A stretch of 64,000 bases of DNA from contig NZ_VOPH01000006.1 of NCBI RefSeq assembly GCF_009765275.1, forward strand, positions 124,001 to 188,000. Direction: 5' to 3'. Source of the DNA: Chachezhania sediminis (GTDB taxonomy: Bacteria; Pseudomonadota; Alphaproteobacteria; Rhodobacterales; Rhodobacteraceae). Positions within the stretch are counted from its first letter, which is position 1. Every line of letters starts with the position of its first letter. Shown piece by piece: positions 17,594-25,544 of the stretch. A program made the position numbers and the translations under genes. Under the pieces are notes generated by a model. The model did not search any database and was not told where the DNA came from. It was given only the letters and a program-made list of their open reading frames with translations.

Positions 17594-18450
17594 AACCCGC
17601 CCCCTTCGCCTATTACCGCCCGACCTCGCTGGAAGACGCCGCCGCCAGATTGGCCGAAGGTGTCGACGACGGCGCCATGATCTTGGCCGGCGGGCAAAGC
17701 CTTGTGCCGATGATGGCCCTTCGCGTGGCCTATCCGTCCGAACTGATCGATCTGAACGTCCTGCCTGACCTGGGCACGCCCTTCATCGACGGGACCGCAC
17801 TTGTCGTCCCGGCCCTGACCCGGCATGCGAGCTTTCACAAGGCGGATCCCGCCTTCGGCGTCACGGGCCGGATGATGGCCGAGGTTGTCCGCCACATCGC
17901 CCACTATCCGATCCGCCAGCGCGGGACCTTCTGCGGCAGCCTGGCCCATGCCGACCCTTCGTCGGAATGGGCACTGACCGCGAACGTGCTGGGCGCAGAA
18001 CTGGAACTGCTGTCGACCCGGGGCACCCGCAGGGTTCCCATCGCCGACTGGTGCGACGGTGCGATGTCCACGACCCGCGAACCGGACGAGATCCTTGTCG
18101 CCACCCATCTGCCGTTGCTGTCCGAAACGACCCGGACGGGTTTCTGCGAAATATCGCGCCGCGCCGGCGACTTCGCCCTGGGCATGGCGCTGGTGGCCAT
18201 AGAAGTGCAGGGCGACACCATCACCGCCGCACGCGTGGGTCTTGGCGGGATCGAGGATGCGCCCCGCCGGATCGCCGAGGCCGAGGCCGAACTGATCGGC
18301 CAGCCCGCCACGCCCGACACCTTCGCGAAAGCCGCAGACGCCGCGATGGCGGTGGTCGAGGCGATGGGCGACGCCACCACGCCGCCCGAATACCGCCGCG
18401 ACCTTGCCGGCACCGTGATCCGCCGCGCCCTTGCGCAAGCCATCGCCTGA
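17590..18450 (+). CDS. Molybdenum hydroxylase FAD-binding medium subunit (CoxM type)
   Basis: The 286-residue protein matches the FAD subunit of xanthine dehydrogenase/CO dehydrogenase-type enzymes. FAD-binding motifs are LAGGQSLVPMMALR (about residues 34-47) and QRGTFCGSLAHADPSSEW (about 111-128), followed by the C-terminal CO dehydrogenase flavoprotein domain. It carries electrons from the 2Fe-2S subunit to an acceptor in the cytoplasm. It overlaps the aldolase-fold gene by four bases and ends 12 bases before the 2Fe-2S subunit gene. The length is usual for the family. Confidence 0.92.
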   Translation: MKPAPFAYYRPTSLEDAAARLAEGVDDGAMILAGGQSLVPMMALRVAYPSELIDLNVLPDLGTPFIDGTALVVPALTRHASFHKADPAFGVTGRMMAEVVRHIAHYPIRQRGTFCGSLAHADPSSEWALTANVLGAELELLSTRGTRRVPIADWCDGAMSTTREPDEILVATHLPLLSETTRTGFCEISRRAGDFALGMALVAIEVQGDTITAARVGLGGIEDAPRRIAEAEAELIGQPATPDTFAKAADAAMAVVEAMGDATTPPEYRRDLAGTVIRRALAQAIA

Positions 18451-18462
18451 GGAGATCCCAAG

Positions 18463-18957
18463 ATGACCGACAAGACCAAGATCACCCTCACCGTCAACGG
18501 TACAGGTCACGCCATAGACGTGGCGCCGCGGAAAACGCTGGCCGATGCATTGCGCGAGGATTGCGGGCTGACCGGCACGCATCTCGGATGTGAACACGGC
18601 GTCTGCGGCGCCTGCACCATCACCGTCGACGGCGCACCGGTCCGGTCTTGCCTGATGTTCGCCGTGCAGGCCGAAGGCGCCGACATCCGGACGGTCGAAG
18701 GGCTGGCCAACGGTCCCGACCTGTCCCCCCTGCAGCAGTTCTTCATCGAGGAACACGCGCTGCAATGCGGCTTCTGCACACCCGGGTTTCTGATGCTGAT
18801 CGACGGCACGCTGAAGCAAAGCCCCGACATCACCGACGATGAACTGACCGAAATCCTGTCGTCGAACCTGTGCCGCTGCACCGGCTACCGCAACATCATC
18901 CGCGCCGCCCGCCGCGCGCTGGACCATGCCCGCACCACGACGGAGCCCGCCGCATGA
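18463..18957 (+). CDS. Molybdenum hydroxylase 2Fe-2S small subunit (CoxS type)
   Basis: This 164-residue protein has both expected iron-sulfur domains: a plant ferredoxin-type motif CEHGVCGACTITVDG followed by RSC, and the helical domain with CGFCTPGFLM and CRCTGYRNI. It shuttles electrons between the molybdenum centre and FAD. A GGAGATCCC ribosome site precedes the ATG. The last four bases overlap the start of the deacetylase-fold gene. With the FAD subunit and at least one large subunit this makes a complete heterotrimeric hydroxylase. Confidence 0.93.
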   Translation: MTDKTKITLTVNGTGHAIDVAPRKTLADALREDCGLTGTHLGCEHGVCGACTITVDGAPVRSCLMFAVQAEGADIRTVEGLANGPDLSPLQQFFIEEHALQCGFCTPGFLMLIDGTLKQSPDITDDELTEILSSNLCRCTGYRNIIRAARRALDHARTTTEPAA

Positions 18958-19850
18958 CCCTTCTGAAACTGCGCTATCACGACCGCTATGACTACAGCCC
19001 CCTGCCCGACCGGCCGCAATTCACCTGGCCCGGGGACAAGAAACTGGCCGTCTCGATCTGCAACAATATCGAGGTCTTCAGCTTCTGCGACGGCATGGGC
19101 AGCGACAGCGCGCAGGTGGGTGCGCCGCAGACCAGCCGGAATTATGCCTGGCGCGACTATGGCAACAGGGTGGGGCAGTGGTATCTCTTCGATCTGCTGG
19201 ACGAGATGGGGATGCCTGCGTCCCACAATTTCAACTCGCTCCTCTTCGACACCTGCCCGCAGATCGCCGACCGGATGCTGGCCCGCGGCGACGAATTCGT
19301 GGGCCACGGCCGCACCAACGGCGAACGGCAGGACACCCTGCCCCGAGGCGAGGAACAGAAGCTGATCGAGGAAGCCTATGCCGCGATCACGGCCTATACC
19401 GGCACCTCGCCCGCCGGCTGGCTGGGGCCCTATCTGGCCCAGACGGACGAAACGTTGGACCTGCTGCGCGAGGCAGGTTTTTCCTATGTCCTCGACTGGC
19501 CGGCCGACGACCAACCCTTCTGGATGCGCACCCGGACCGCGCCCATCCTGTCGGTCCCCTATTCGATCGAGGTGAACGACAGCCCCGTCATGGTCTTCCG
19601 CCAGCAGGGCGCGGAAAGCTTTGAACGCATGATGATCGACCAGTTCGACGAGATGCTGCTGCAAAGCCGGAAATACCCCTTGTGCTACACCGTCGTCCTG
19701 CATCCTTTCGTGATCGGCCATCCCTATCGCCTGCGGGCGCTTCGGCGGGCGCTGACCCATATCGCGGCCCATCGCGATGACATCTGGATCACGACCCCGG
19801 GCGAGGTAGCCCAGCATTATGCCAGGCTTTTCCCCGCGGTGACCGCATGA
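18954..19850 (+). CDS. Polysaccharide deacetylase-fold hydrolase (PuuE/allantoinase-like)
   Basis: The 298-residue protein has the NodB-type (polysaccharide deacetylase) fold as seen in the PuuE group of cofactor-independent allantoinases, with segments such as YGNRVGQWYLFDLLDEMG, EFVGHGRTNGE and LHPFVIGHPYRLRALRRAL. The usual TFDDGP metal motif of chitin deacetylases is replaced by SICNNIE. Members of this branch open cyclic amides or act on C-N bonds, so a ring-opening hydrolase of a hydroxylated N-heterocycle is plausible here, but it could also be a deacetylase. The ATG at 18954 overlaps the 2Fe-2S gene; the longer open frame starting at 18870 is rejected because it runs through that gene's coding end. 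Confidence 0.8.
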   Translation: MTLLKLRYHDRYDYSPLPDRPQFTWPGDKKLAVSICNNIEVFSFCDGMGSDSAQVGAPQTSRNYAWRDYGNRVGQWYLFDLLDEMGMPASHNFNSLLFDTCPQIADRMLARGDEFVGHGRTNGERQDTLPRGEEQKLIEEAYAAITAYTGTSPAGWLGPYLAQTDETLDLLREAGFSYVLDWPADDQPFWMRTRTAPILSVPYSIEVNDSPVMVFRQQGAESFERMMIDQFDEMLLQSRKYPLCYTVVLHPFVIGHPYRLRALRRALTHIAAHRDDIWITTPGEVAQHYARLFPAVTA

Positions 19851-20539
19851 CCGCCAAACCCTGGGACGCCTTCATCACGGACCGCGACCGCAAGGTCTTT
19901 GCCGCCGCGGGTTATGGCGTGCGGGGTGCATTCCCCCGGCGTCCGGCCGTTCTGCTGGTCGACTTCATCGCCGCCAACACCGAACTGCCCGGGTTTCAGG
20001 CCGCGATGGACAAGGCGACCGACCTGGCGACGGCGGCCCGCGGGGCCGGCCTGCCGGTCATCCACGTGGGCGGCGCGGCACGCCCCGATGGCTGGGACCG
20101 CCCCGGCATCGACGGACAGGTCTTCGATCGCGATCCGGTCCGGGCGACCGGGCTGGTCATGGCCATCGAACCGCAGGACATCGTGGTCCGCCGCCAGGCA
20201 CCGTCGGGATTTTTCGACACCGACCTGATGAGCTTTCTGAACCTTCTGGGGGCCGACGGCATCGTCGTCGCGGGCGGCCAGACCGCAGGCGCGGTCCGGG
20301 CGACCGTGATCGACGCCTTCTCGCTGAACCTGGGGGTGACCATGGCCGCCGACGCCTGCTTCGACGCGTTCGAGGCCAGCCACGCCCTGGCACTGTGCGA
20401 TCTGGATGCGAAATATGCGGATCCGCTGGAAACGGCCCCGATCCTGGACTGGATCGCCACGTTTCCGGCAGATCTCTTCGACCTGCCCAAGGGCGCGCCC
20501 GACCGCCGCCTGAACCTGATGCCCGGAGAGACCACATGA
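19847..20539 (+). CDS. Isochorismatase-fold protein lacking the catalytic Cys and Lys
   Basis: This 230-residue protein has the cysteine-hydrolase (isochorismatase/N-carbamoylsarcosine amidase) fold, with the catalytic Asp in VLLVDFIAANTE. At the nucleophile position it reads GGQTAGAVRATVIDA where active members have a Cys (GTTTSGCVRASAVDA in the next gene), and the catalytic Lys position reads Arg in VVRRQAPSGFF. Two of three triad residues are therefore missing. It overlaps the previous gene and the following active homologue by four bases or fewer. I infer that it is a non-catalytic partner of the next protein, perhaps forming a hetero-oligomer or regulating it; a different chemistry cannot be excluded. 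Confidence 0.85.
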   Translation: MTAKPWDAFITDRDRKVFAAAGYGVRGAFPRRPAVLLVDFIAANTELPGFQAAMDKATDLATAARGAGLPVIHVGGAARPDGWDRPGIDGQVFDRDPVRATGLVMAIEPQDIVVRRQAPSGFFDTDLMSFLNLLGADGIVVAGGQTAGAVRATVIDAFSLNLGVTMAADACFDAFEASHALALCDLDAKYADPLETAPILDWIATFPADLFDLPKGAPDRRLNLMPGETT

Positions 20540-21264
20540 TCTGGGACGACTACCTCTCCCCCGCCGACCGGGCGCGTGTCGACAAGACCGGCCTGACCGG
20601 GCCCGACGGGCTGGGATCGAAACCGGCCCTGATGATCATCGACGTCAGCTGGGGCTTTGCCGGCGACGACCCGGCCGAGGACATACTGGATGCGATCCGG
20701 CGCTGGCCAAATGCGTGCGGTGCCGAAAGCTGGGCCGCGGTCGAAAAGATCATGGCCCTGGCCGAAACCGCCCGGGGCTTGGGCGTTCCGGTGATCTATT
20801 CCACCGGCCGGGCCCGGAGCGATGCCTGGGACATCGGATCCTGGGCGTGGAAGAACAACCGCACGGCGGAACAGATCCCGGCCACGCCGATGAACCGCGA
20901 CGCCAACCAGATCGTGGCGCCGCTGACACCTGGACCTCAGGACATCACGGTCTACAAGCGCAAGCCATCGGCCTTTTTCGGCGCGCCGACGGCCACCCAT
21001 CTGCGGCGGCTGGGCTGCGACAGCGTGCTGATGACCGGCACCACGACCTCGGGCTGCGTCCGGGCCAGCGCCGTCGACGCATTCAGCCACGGTTTCCGGG
21101 TCGCCGCGATCAGGGACGGCTGCTTCGACCGCTCGCAATCCAGCCATGCCGTGGCGCTCTTCGATATCGCCATGCGCTATGGCAGCGTCATCGACACGGA
21201 GGCCGCCAATGCCCACCTGAACGCGCTGCCAGATCCGGCCAGCGCCACGCTGCCCTCCGCCTGA
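20536..21264 (+). CDS. Isochorismatase-family amidohydrolase (intact triad)
   Basis: The 242-residue protein is an active-looking cysteine hydrolase. It has the Asp in ALMIIDVSWGF, the Lys in VYKRKPSAFFGAPT and the nucleophile Cys in GTTTSGCVRASAVDA. Relatives hydrolyse N-carbamoylsarcosine, maleamate, nicotinamide or cis-amide intermediates of pyridine breakdown, releasing ammonia. It ends the long operon that begins with the molybdenum hydroxylase genes and overlaps its degenerate homologue by four bases, so it most likely removes an amide nitrogen after ring opening. The exact substrate is unknown. Confidence 0.88.
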   Translation: MIWDDYLSPADRARVDKTGLTGPDGLGSKPALMIIDVSWGFAGDDPAEDILDAIRRWPNACGAESWAAVEKIMALAETARGLGVPVIYSTGRARSDAWDIGSWAWKNNRTAEQIPATPMNRDANQIVAPLTPGPQDITVYKRKPSAFFGAPTATHLRRLGCDSVLMTGTTTSGCVRASAVDAFSHGFRVAAIRDGCFDRSQSSHAVALFDIAMRYGSVIDTEAANAHLNALPDPASATLPSA

Positions 21265-21360
21265 CGGGGGGCGTCCGCAATACCCAGATTGACTTGTTCA
21301 TGCCCCGAAGCAAAAGAATGACGGCAGGACAGGTCCATTTCCCAGGTACGGCGGTCAGAT

Positions 21361-22383
21361 ATGCCCAGTTCGACAAGTTCCGATTCCTTCGCGATCCTGA
21401 AGACCTTCAGCTACAACAGCCATTCCTACATTGTCGTCTACGCCCCCGACGGCGTCACCTGGGACGCAGCCCAGGCCCAGGCCAGCAGCCTGAATGGCCA
21501 GCTCACCTCGATCGAGACCGAGGCCGAGAACGACGCGATCTTCGGCGCCCTGAACGGCATTGGCCTGGCCTGGTACGCGGAAAGCGGGACGGTCCAGGTG
21601 GGGCCCTAGATCGGCGCCACCGGTACAGTCGACGGCGGCTTCACCTGGCTCAGCGGTGCCGCGATGACCTATGCCGCCTGGGCCAGCGGCGCGCCCGACG
21701 ATTTCGGTGCCGATGAAACCGCCCTGCAGTATTTCTCGCTGACACCGGCGAATGCACTTGAAGGCACCTGGAACAACGCGCCGGTGGATGGCACGCCGCC
21801 CGCACTGGCGCAAAGCTTCGTGGTGGAATTCGACAGCCCCAACCCGCCGGTGCCGAACGTCATCCGGGGCAACAACCGACCCAACGATCTGATCGGCACG
21901 TCCGGCCAGGACGCCATCTATGGCTATGGCGGCAACGGCAACGACAGGCTCTTTGGCGGCAAGGGCCGCGACGTGTTCCTGGGGGGCAAGGGCGCGGACC
22001 TCGCGAAAGGCCAGGCAGGGAACGACACGCTGGAAGGTCAGCGCGGCAAGGATACGCTTTTCGGCAATACCGGCAACGATACCATCGTCGGAGGTACCGG
22101 GAACGACACGATCGTCGGCGGCACGGGCAAGCATACGCTCTATGGCGGTGCCGGCAAGGACACCTTCGTCTACAACGACCTGAAGGAAGGCCGCGACCAG
22201 ATCGGCGCCTTCCAGGTCGGTATCGACGCGCTTGACCTGGACCGGGGCATGTCGATCACCCGCATCAGGCTGATCGACGACGATCCCGACCACGCCTACA
22301 CCAAGGTCGTGCTGTCCTCGGGCACGGTGATCGAACTGCTGGACCTTACCCAGCACGTCACCGCCCAGGACCTCCTGATCTGA
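21361..22383 (+). pseudogene. C-type lectin/RTX repeat protein gene interrupted by an in-frame amber codon
   Basis: One reading frame of 340 codons from ATG 21361 to TGA 22383 is broken by TAG at 21607-21609. The part before the stop (82 residues) and the part after read together as a C-type lectin-like domain: TFSYNSHSYIVVYAPDGVTW, ETEAENDAIF, then GP-stop-IGATGTVDGGFTWLSG. In such domains the stop position is normally Trp (GPWIGA), so one base change TGG to TAG explains it. The C-terminal half carries RTX nonapeptide calcium-binding repeats (GNDTIVGGTGNDTIVGGTG), typical of type I-secreted proteins. There is no N-terminal signal peptide, as expected for that route. It may be a decayed gene, a sequencing error or a suppressed codon. 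Confidence 0.8.
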
Positions 22384-22668
22384 CGCCCCGATCCGACCCG
22401 GGGCGCGGCCCCCGCTTCTTTGGTCTTCAAATACCTCGGGGGGAGTCCGCGCGTCAGCGCGGGCGGGGGGCAGAGCCCCCCTCCCCGGCCCAGCCGGCGC
22501 AAGCCGCCCGTTCTACTTCCGCACGCGAACGCACGGAATTCTTCCGCCCTGCCTGACCGGCTGCGGTGGGCACTGCCGCCACATTCGCGCTGCAAGATAC
22601 CGGCGATCGGTCCTGCCAGGACGGGATCAGCAGCAAGGATGCCCGCGCAAACTCTGCGGCCGGGTGGG
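22384..22668. repeat. Intergenic GC-rich inverted repeats, REP-like element
   Basis: This 285-base gap lies between two convergent genes. It includes CCGACCCGGGGCGCGG, then TTTGGTCTTCAAATACCTCG, then GGGGGGCAGAGCCCCCC (about 22465-22482), a perfect hairpin. The combination of the CAAATACCTCGGGGGG stretch followed by a purine-rich hairpin is one I recognise as frequent in intergenic regions of Rhodobacteraceae. No gene is visible here. It may serve as transcription terminator for both sides. Confidence 0.45.
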
Positions 22669-24390
22669 TCAGGCGGTGACCGGATCGACGGCCAGGCCTT
22701 CGAACCGTGCCTTCAACTGCAGACCCAGAACCCCGGAATAGAACCGCGCCTGCGCAAGGTTGCCGCCCATGAACCACAACCCCTCTTCGGCCGTGGGCTT
22801 CCACATGTTCCGCAACTCGCCGACCCATGGGCCTGGATCGCCCTTGGCGCCGGACCCATAGCCCCAGCAGCGCCCGATCTTCGCAGCCGTTTCCCCATCG
22901 ATCAGCCGGGCGACCCATTCCTCCATCGACCCGAAGCCCGTGGCATAGACGATCATGTCGGCCGGGATCAGTTCGCCGGTCTCAAGCTCCATCCCCTCGG
23001 GCGTCAGCCGGGCGATACCCGCACCGGAGCGGAGGCCGATGCGGCCGTCCACGATCATCTCGCAGGCGCCCACGTCGATGTAATAGCCCGAAGCCGACCG
23101 CTGATACTTCATCAGCCCGGTCCCGTCCTCGCCGAAATCGATGGCGAAGCCTGCCGCGGAAAGACGGTCATAGAACGGCGCCTCGGCCTCGCGGATCCGT
23201 TCCCACAGGACGCGGTGGTGCGCCTCCTGCATCCGTATCGGGACCGAGGCGTTCAGCAGGTCCGCCATGTCCGTCGTGATGCCGGCATCCACCGCGTCCT
23301 GCGAATAGATCGGCTTCAGCAGGACATCGGTCATCGTGTGCTGCCGCAGGATCAGGGTCGAAGACCGCTGGATCATCACGGGATGCGCGCCATTTTCGAC
23401 AAGGTTCGCGGCGATGTCGTGGGCCGAATTGTTGCTGCCCACCACGATCACCCGCTTGCCCGCAAGACCTTCGCCATCGGTGAAGGCGCTGGAATGAAGC
23501 TGCGGGCCGGGGAAGAGGTCCTGCCCCTCGAACTCGGGCATTCGGGGGAAGCCCGCATTGCCCAAGGCCATGACCAGGTGTGTCGGCCGCAGCGTCACCC
23601 GATCGCCGTCGCGGACCATGTCGACGGTCCAGGTCTCGCCCATCTTGCGGGCGCCGATCACCTCGGTCCCGGTCCAGACGGCCAGTTCCAGCATGTTGGC
23701 GTAGGTTTCCAGCCAGTCCCCCATCCGGTCCTTCGGCGTGAAGACCGGCCAGAAATCGGGGAACGGCAGATAGGGCATGTGGTCGTACCAGACCGGGTCA
23801 TGCAGCGTCAGAGACCTGTAACGCGACCGCCACTGGTCGCCGACCCTGGGGTGCTTGTCGACGATCAGGTAGGGCACGCCCTGCATCTCCAGCCGGGCGC
23901 CAAGCGCCAGCCCCCCCTGCCCCCCGCCGACGATCAGGACGTAGGGCTGTTCGGTCACCCCGAAGGCCGAAGTCTTATCCGCCAGCCGTTCGGCCCAGTT
24001 GCGGGGATCGCCATCGTTGTACAGCCCGCTGGGGCGGCGGCCCCGCAACGGTTCTTCGAATCCCTTCAGCTCGTCCAGCGTCGCAAGGAAGGTCATGCCC
24101 AGCCCGTCTTTCAGGCGGACATAGCCGCGGCCGCGGGCCTGCGCCGTCTCGATGGTCAGGAAACCTTCGGATTCGGCATCGGTCACGGCGGTGACGGTCA
24201 GGCCGGCGGCAGGCGCGGCCTTGGCCGCAAAGGCGCCGATGGCATCCGCACCTTCGACGGTCTGCAAGGTCCATCCCAGCGCCAGGAAGTCGCGCCACAG
24301 CCCGTCCGGCTGGAACAGCGCGGCGATGTCCGCCGCGTCGCCCGCGGCCAGCGCTTGGTTCAGCTTTTCCACCCAGGTGGCAATGGACAT
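22669..24390 (-). CDS. Flavin-containing monooxygenase with N-terminal SnoaL-like domain
   Basis: The 573-residue protein is a fusion. Residues 1-125 look like a SnoaL/nuclear transport factor 2-type small domain (MSIATWVEKLNQALAAGDAA opening, then an aromatic-rich alpha+beta stretch). From about residue 147 comes an NAD(P)/FAD-dependent monooxygenase: FAD motif VLIVGGGQGGLALGARLE, second nucleotide motif VIVVGSNNSAHDIAANL and a late IVYATGF segment. It probably oxygenates a nitrogen, sulfur or ketone substrate in the cytoplasm. It lies downstream of a TetR gene on the same strand with a 124-base promoter gap that contains an inverted repeat, suggesting local control by that TetR protein. Confidence 0.88.
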   Translation of the reverse strand: MSIATWVEKLNQALAAGDAADIAALFQPDGLWRDFLALGWTLQTVEGADAIGAFAAKAAPAAGLTVTAVTDAESEGFLTIETAQARGRGYVRLKDGLGMTFLATLDELKGFEEPLRGRRPSGLYNDGDPRNWAERLADKTSAFGVTEQPYVLIVGGGQGGLALGARLEMQGVPYLIVDKHPRVGDQWRSRYRSLTLHDPVWYDHMPYLPFPDFWPVFTPKDRMGDWLETYANMLELAVWTGTEVIGARKMGETWTVDMVRDGDRVTLRPTHLVMALGNAGFPRMPEFEGQDLFPGPQLHSSAFTDGEGLAGKRVIVVGSNNSAHDIAANLVENGAHPVMIQRSSTLILRQHTMTDVLLKPIYSQDAVDAGITTDMADLLNASVPIRMQEAHHRVLWERIREAEAPFYDRLSAAGFAIDFGEDGTGLMKYQRSASGYYIDVGACEMIVDGRIGLRSGAGIARLTPEGMELETGELIPADMIVYATGFGSMEEWVARLIDGETAAKIGRCWGYGSGAKGDPGPWVGELRNMWKPTAEEGLWFMGGNLAQARFYSGVLGLQLKARFEGLAVDPVTA

Positions 24391-24437
24391 GACAGGGCTC
24401 CTTGTCGAACGGGCCCACGAACCGGGGCAGACTGACC

Positions 24438-24478
24438 CGAATAGTCATATGAAATTCGATCAGATCAAGAACTATTCG
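24438..24478. promoter_or_regulatory. Inverted repeat in the monooxygenase promoter
   Basis: CGAATAGT (24438-24445) and ACTATTCG (24471-24478) form a perfect 8-base inverted repeat with centres 33 bases apart, in the short AT-rich gap upstream of the flavin monooxygenase start. Similar TATTCG elements occur before the aminotransferase gene across the TetR gene, so the TetR protein is a good candidate binder. Confidence 0.45.
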
Positions 24479-24514
24479 CCAAACAACCGAAGACTTGGCT
24501 CAAATAATGCAAGA

Positions 24515-25198
24515 TTATTCGATTATTCCCGTCACTGTCGGCTCCTCGGCCGGGCGCTGGGGCAAAAGTTCGGGCAGGTAGCTGCGCAGATACGCGACCG
24601 ATGCACGGGTGGATTCGTCCAGGAAAGCCCCAGTGATGCAGCGGTGGCGGCTGTAGGACAGCGCCCAGACCCCGTCCATGATGGCGATCGAGGTGGCCAG
24701 CATGTCCTCCAGCGGCAGCCCTTCCCCGATCACGAAGTACTTGTGGAACAGTCCGACATAGGCCTGCGCCAGTTCCGCGTTGCCGGTCAGGTCGGTATTG
24801 CGCACCTCGACACTGACGCCCGCGCCCAGGAACAGGCGCTGCGCCGCCGGGTTCGCGTTCAGGAAGGCCGAGCCCTGCCGCTGGCGATAGGCGATGATAT
24901 CCTGCCATTTCTGCGGACGGGGCACGATCTCGTGCTGGACACGTTCGGCCATCCAGGTGTTGAAGCGTTCCGCCAGCATCACGAAGGCCGCGTTGCGGTT
25001 CGGAAAGAAGTGATAGACCGAGGCCAGCGGGATATCCGCCCGCGCGGCAATATCCGCCAAGCTGATGTTCTCGTCCTGGCGTTCCTCCAGCAGGGCAGCC
25101 GTAGCGTCCAGCAGTTCCTCCAGCCGCTGCTGCCCGCGCTTGCGCAACTTTCGCGGCTTGCCGTCGATCTCGACTTTCTTTTCCATTCGCCCATTCAA
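24515..25198 (-). CDS. TetR-family transcriptional regulator
   Basis: This 227-residue protein begins with a basic stretch (KPRKLRKRGQQR) and a TetR helix-turn-helix, SLADIAARADIPLASVYHFF, at about residues 45-64, followed by an all-helical ligand-binding domain. Start options are ATG 25198 and ATG 25186; neither has a strong ribosome site. It sits between the flavin monooxygenase (same strand, downstream) and a divergent aminotransferase-transporter operon. Related TATTCGAA-type elements flank both sides, so it probably represses both units and responds to a substrate or product of them. Confidence 0.88.
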   Translation of the reverse strand: MNGRMEKKVEIDGKPRKLRKRGQQRLEELLDATAALLEERQDENISLADIAARADIPLASVYHFFPNRNAAFVMLAERFNTWMAERVQHEIVPRPQKWQDIIAYRQRQGSAFLNANPAAQRLFLGAGVSVEVRNTDLTGNAELAQAYVGLFHKYFVIGEGLPLEDMLATSIAIMDGVWALSYSRHRCITGAFLDESTRASVAYLRSYLPELLPQRPAEEPTVTGIIE

Positions 25199-25544
25199 TC
25201 CCGGTGCGGCCCCATCTGGCCCCAGGCGCTGGGAAAATCAACGCAATCGGCCCGCGCGCCGGTTCGCTCCGGAACAGGATCGGACCACAGGTTGACCACA
25301 GAGGCGCCCTTTTAATCGAATTTATAATCACCTTCCTAAATGAATCAAACACGAAGAAAGACCAAACCCAAGGCGCGGAGACGCAGAGTACACCCATAAC
25401 AGGCAGGAAAACCCTTGTTACCCTTCATCATCCGGGCCTCCTGCACCGGCCGTCTCGCACAGCGAAAGTTATTCGAAATTTCTCTTGCCAGCTATTTCGA
25501 ACAATCCTAGCCTCCGGACAACTTGATCCCGGAAAAGGTGTGCC
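25199..25544. promoter_or_regulatory. Divergent regulatory region between TetR gene and aminotransferase operon
   Basis: This 346-base gap has no supported gene. Near the aminotransferase start it carries AGTTATTCGAAATT (25467-25480) and GCTATTTCGAACAAT (25491-25505), two related elements in opposite orientation. TTGCCA (25485-25490) and TAGCCT 17 bases later could serve as a weak promoter overlapping the second element. On the TetR side there is an AT-rich stretch at about 25310-25345 (TTTTAATCGAATTTATAATC) that also contains the TCGAA core. I infer operators for the TetR protein. Confidence 0.45.

Noticed and set aside
12205-18957. CO dehydrogenase (coxMSL)
   Set aside because: Neither large subunit has the AYXCSFR active-site loop of true CO dehydrogenases, and the gene context is hydrolytic and N-heterocycle-like.
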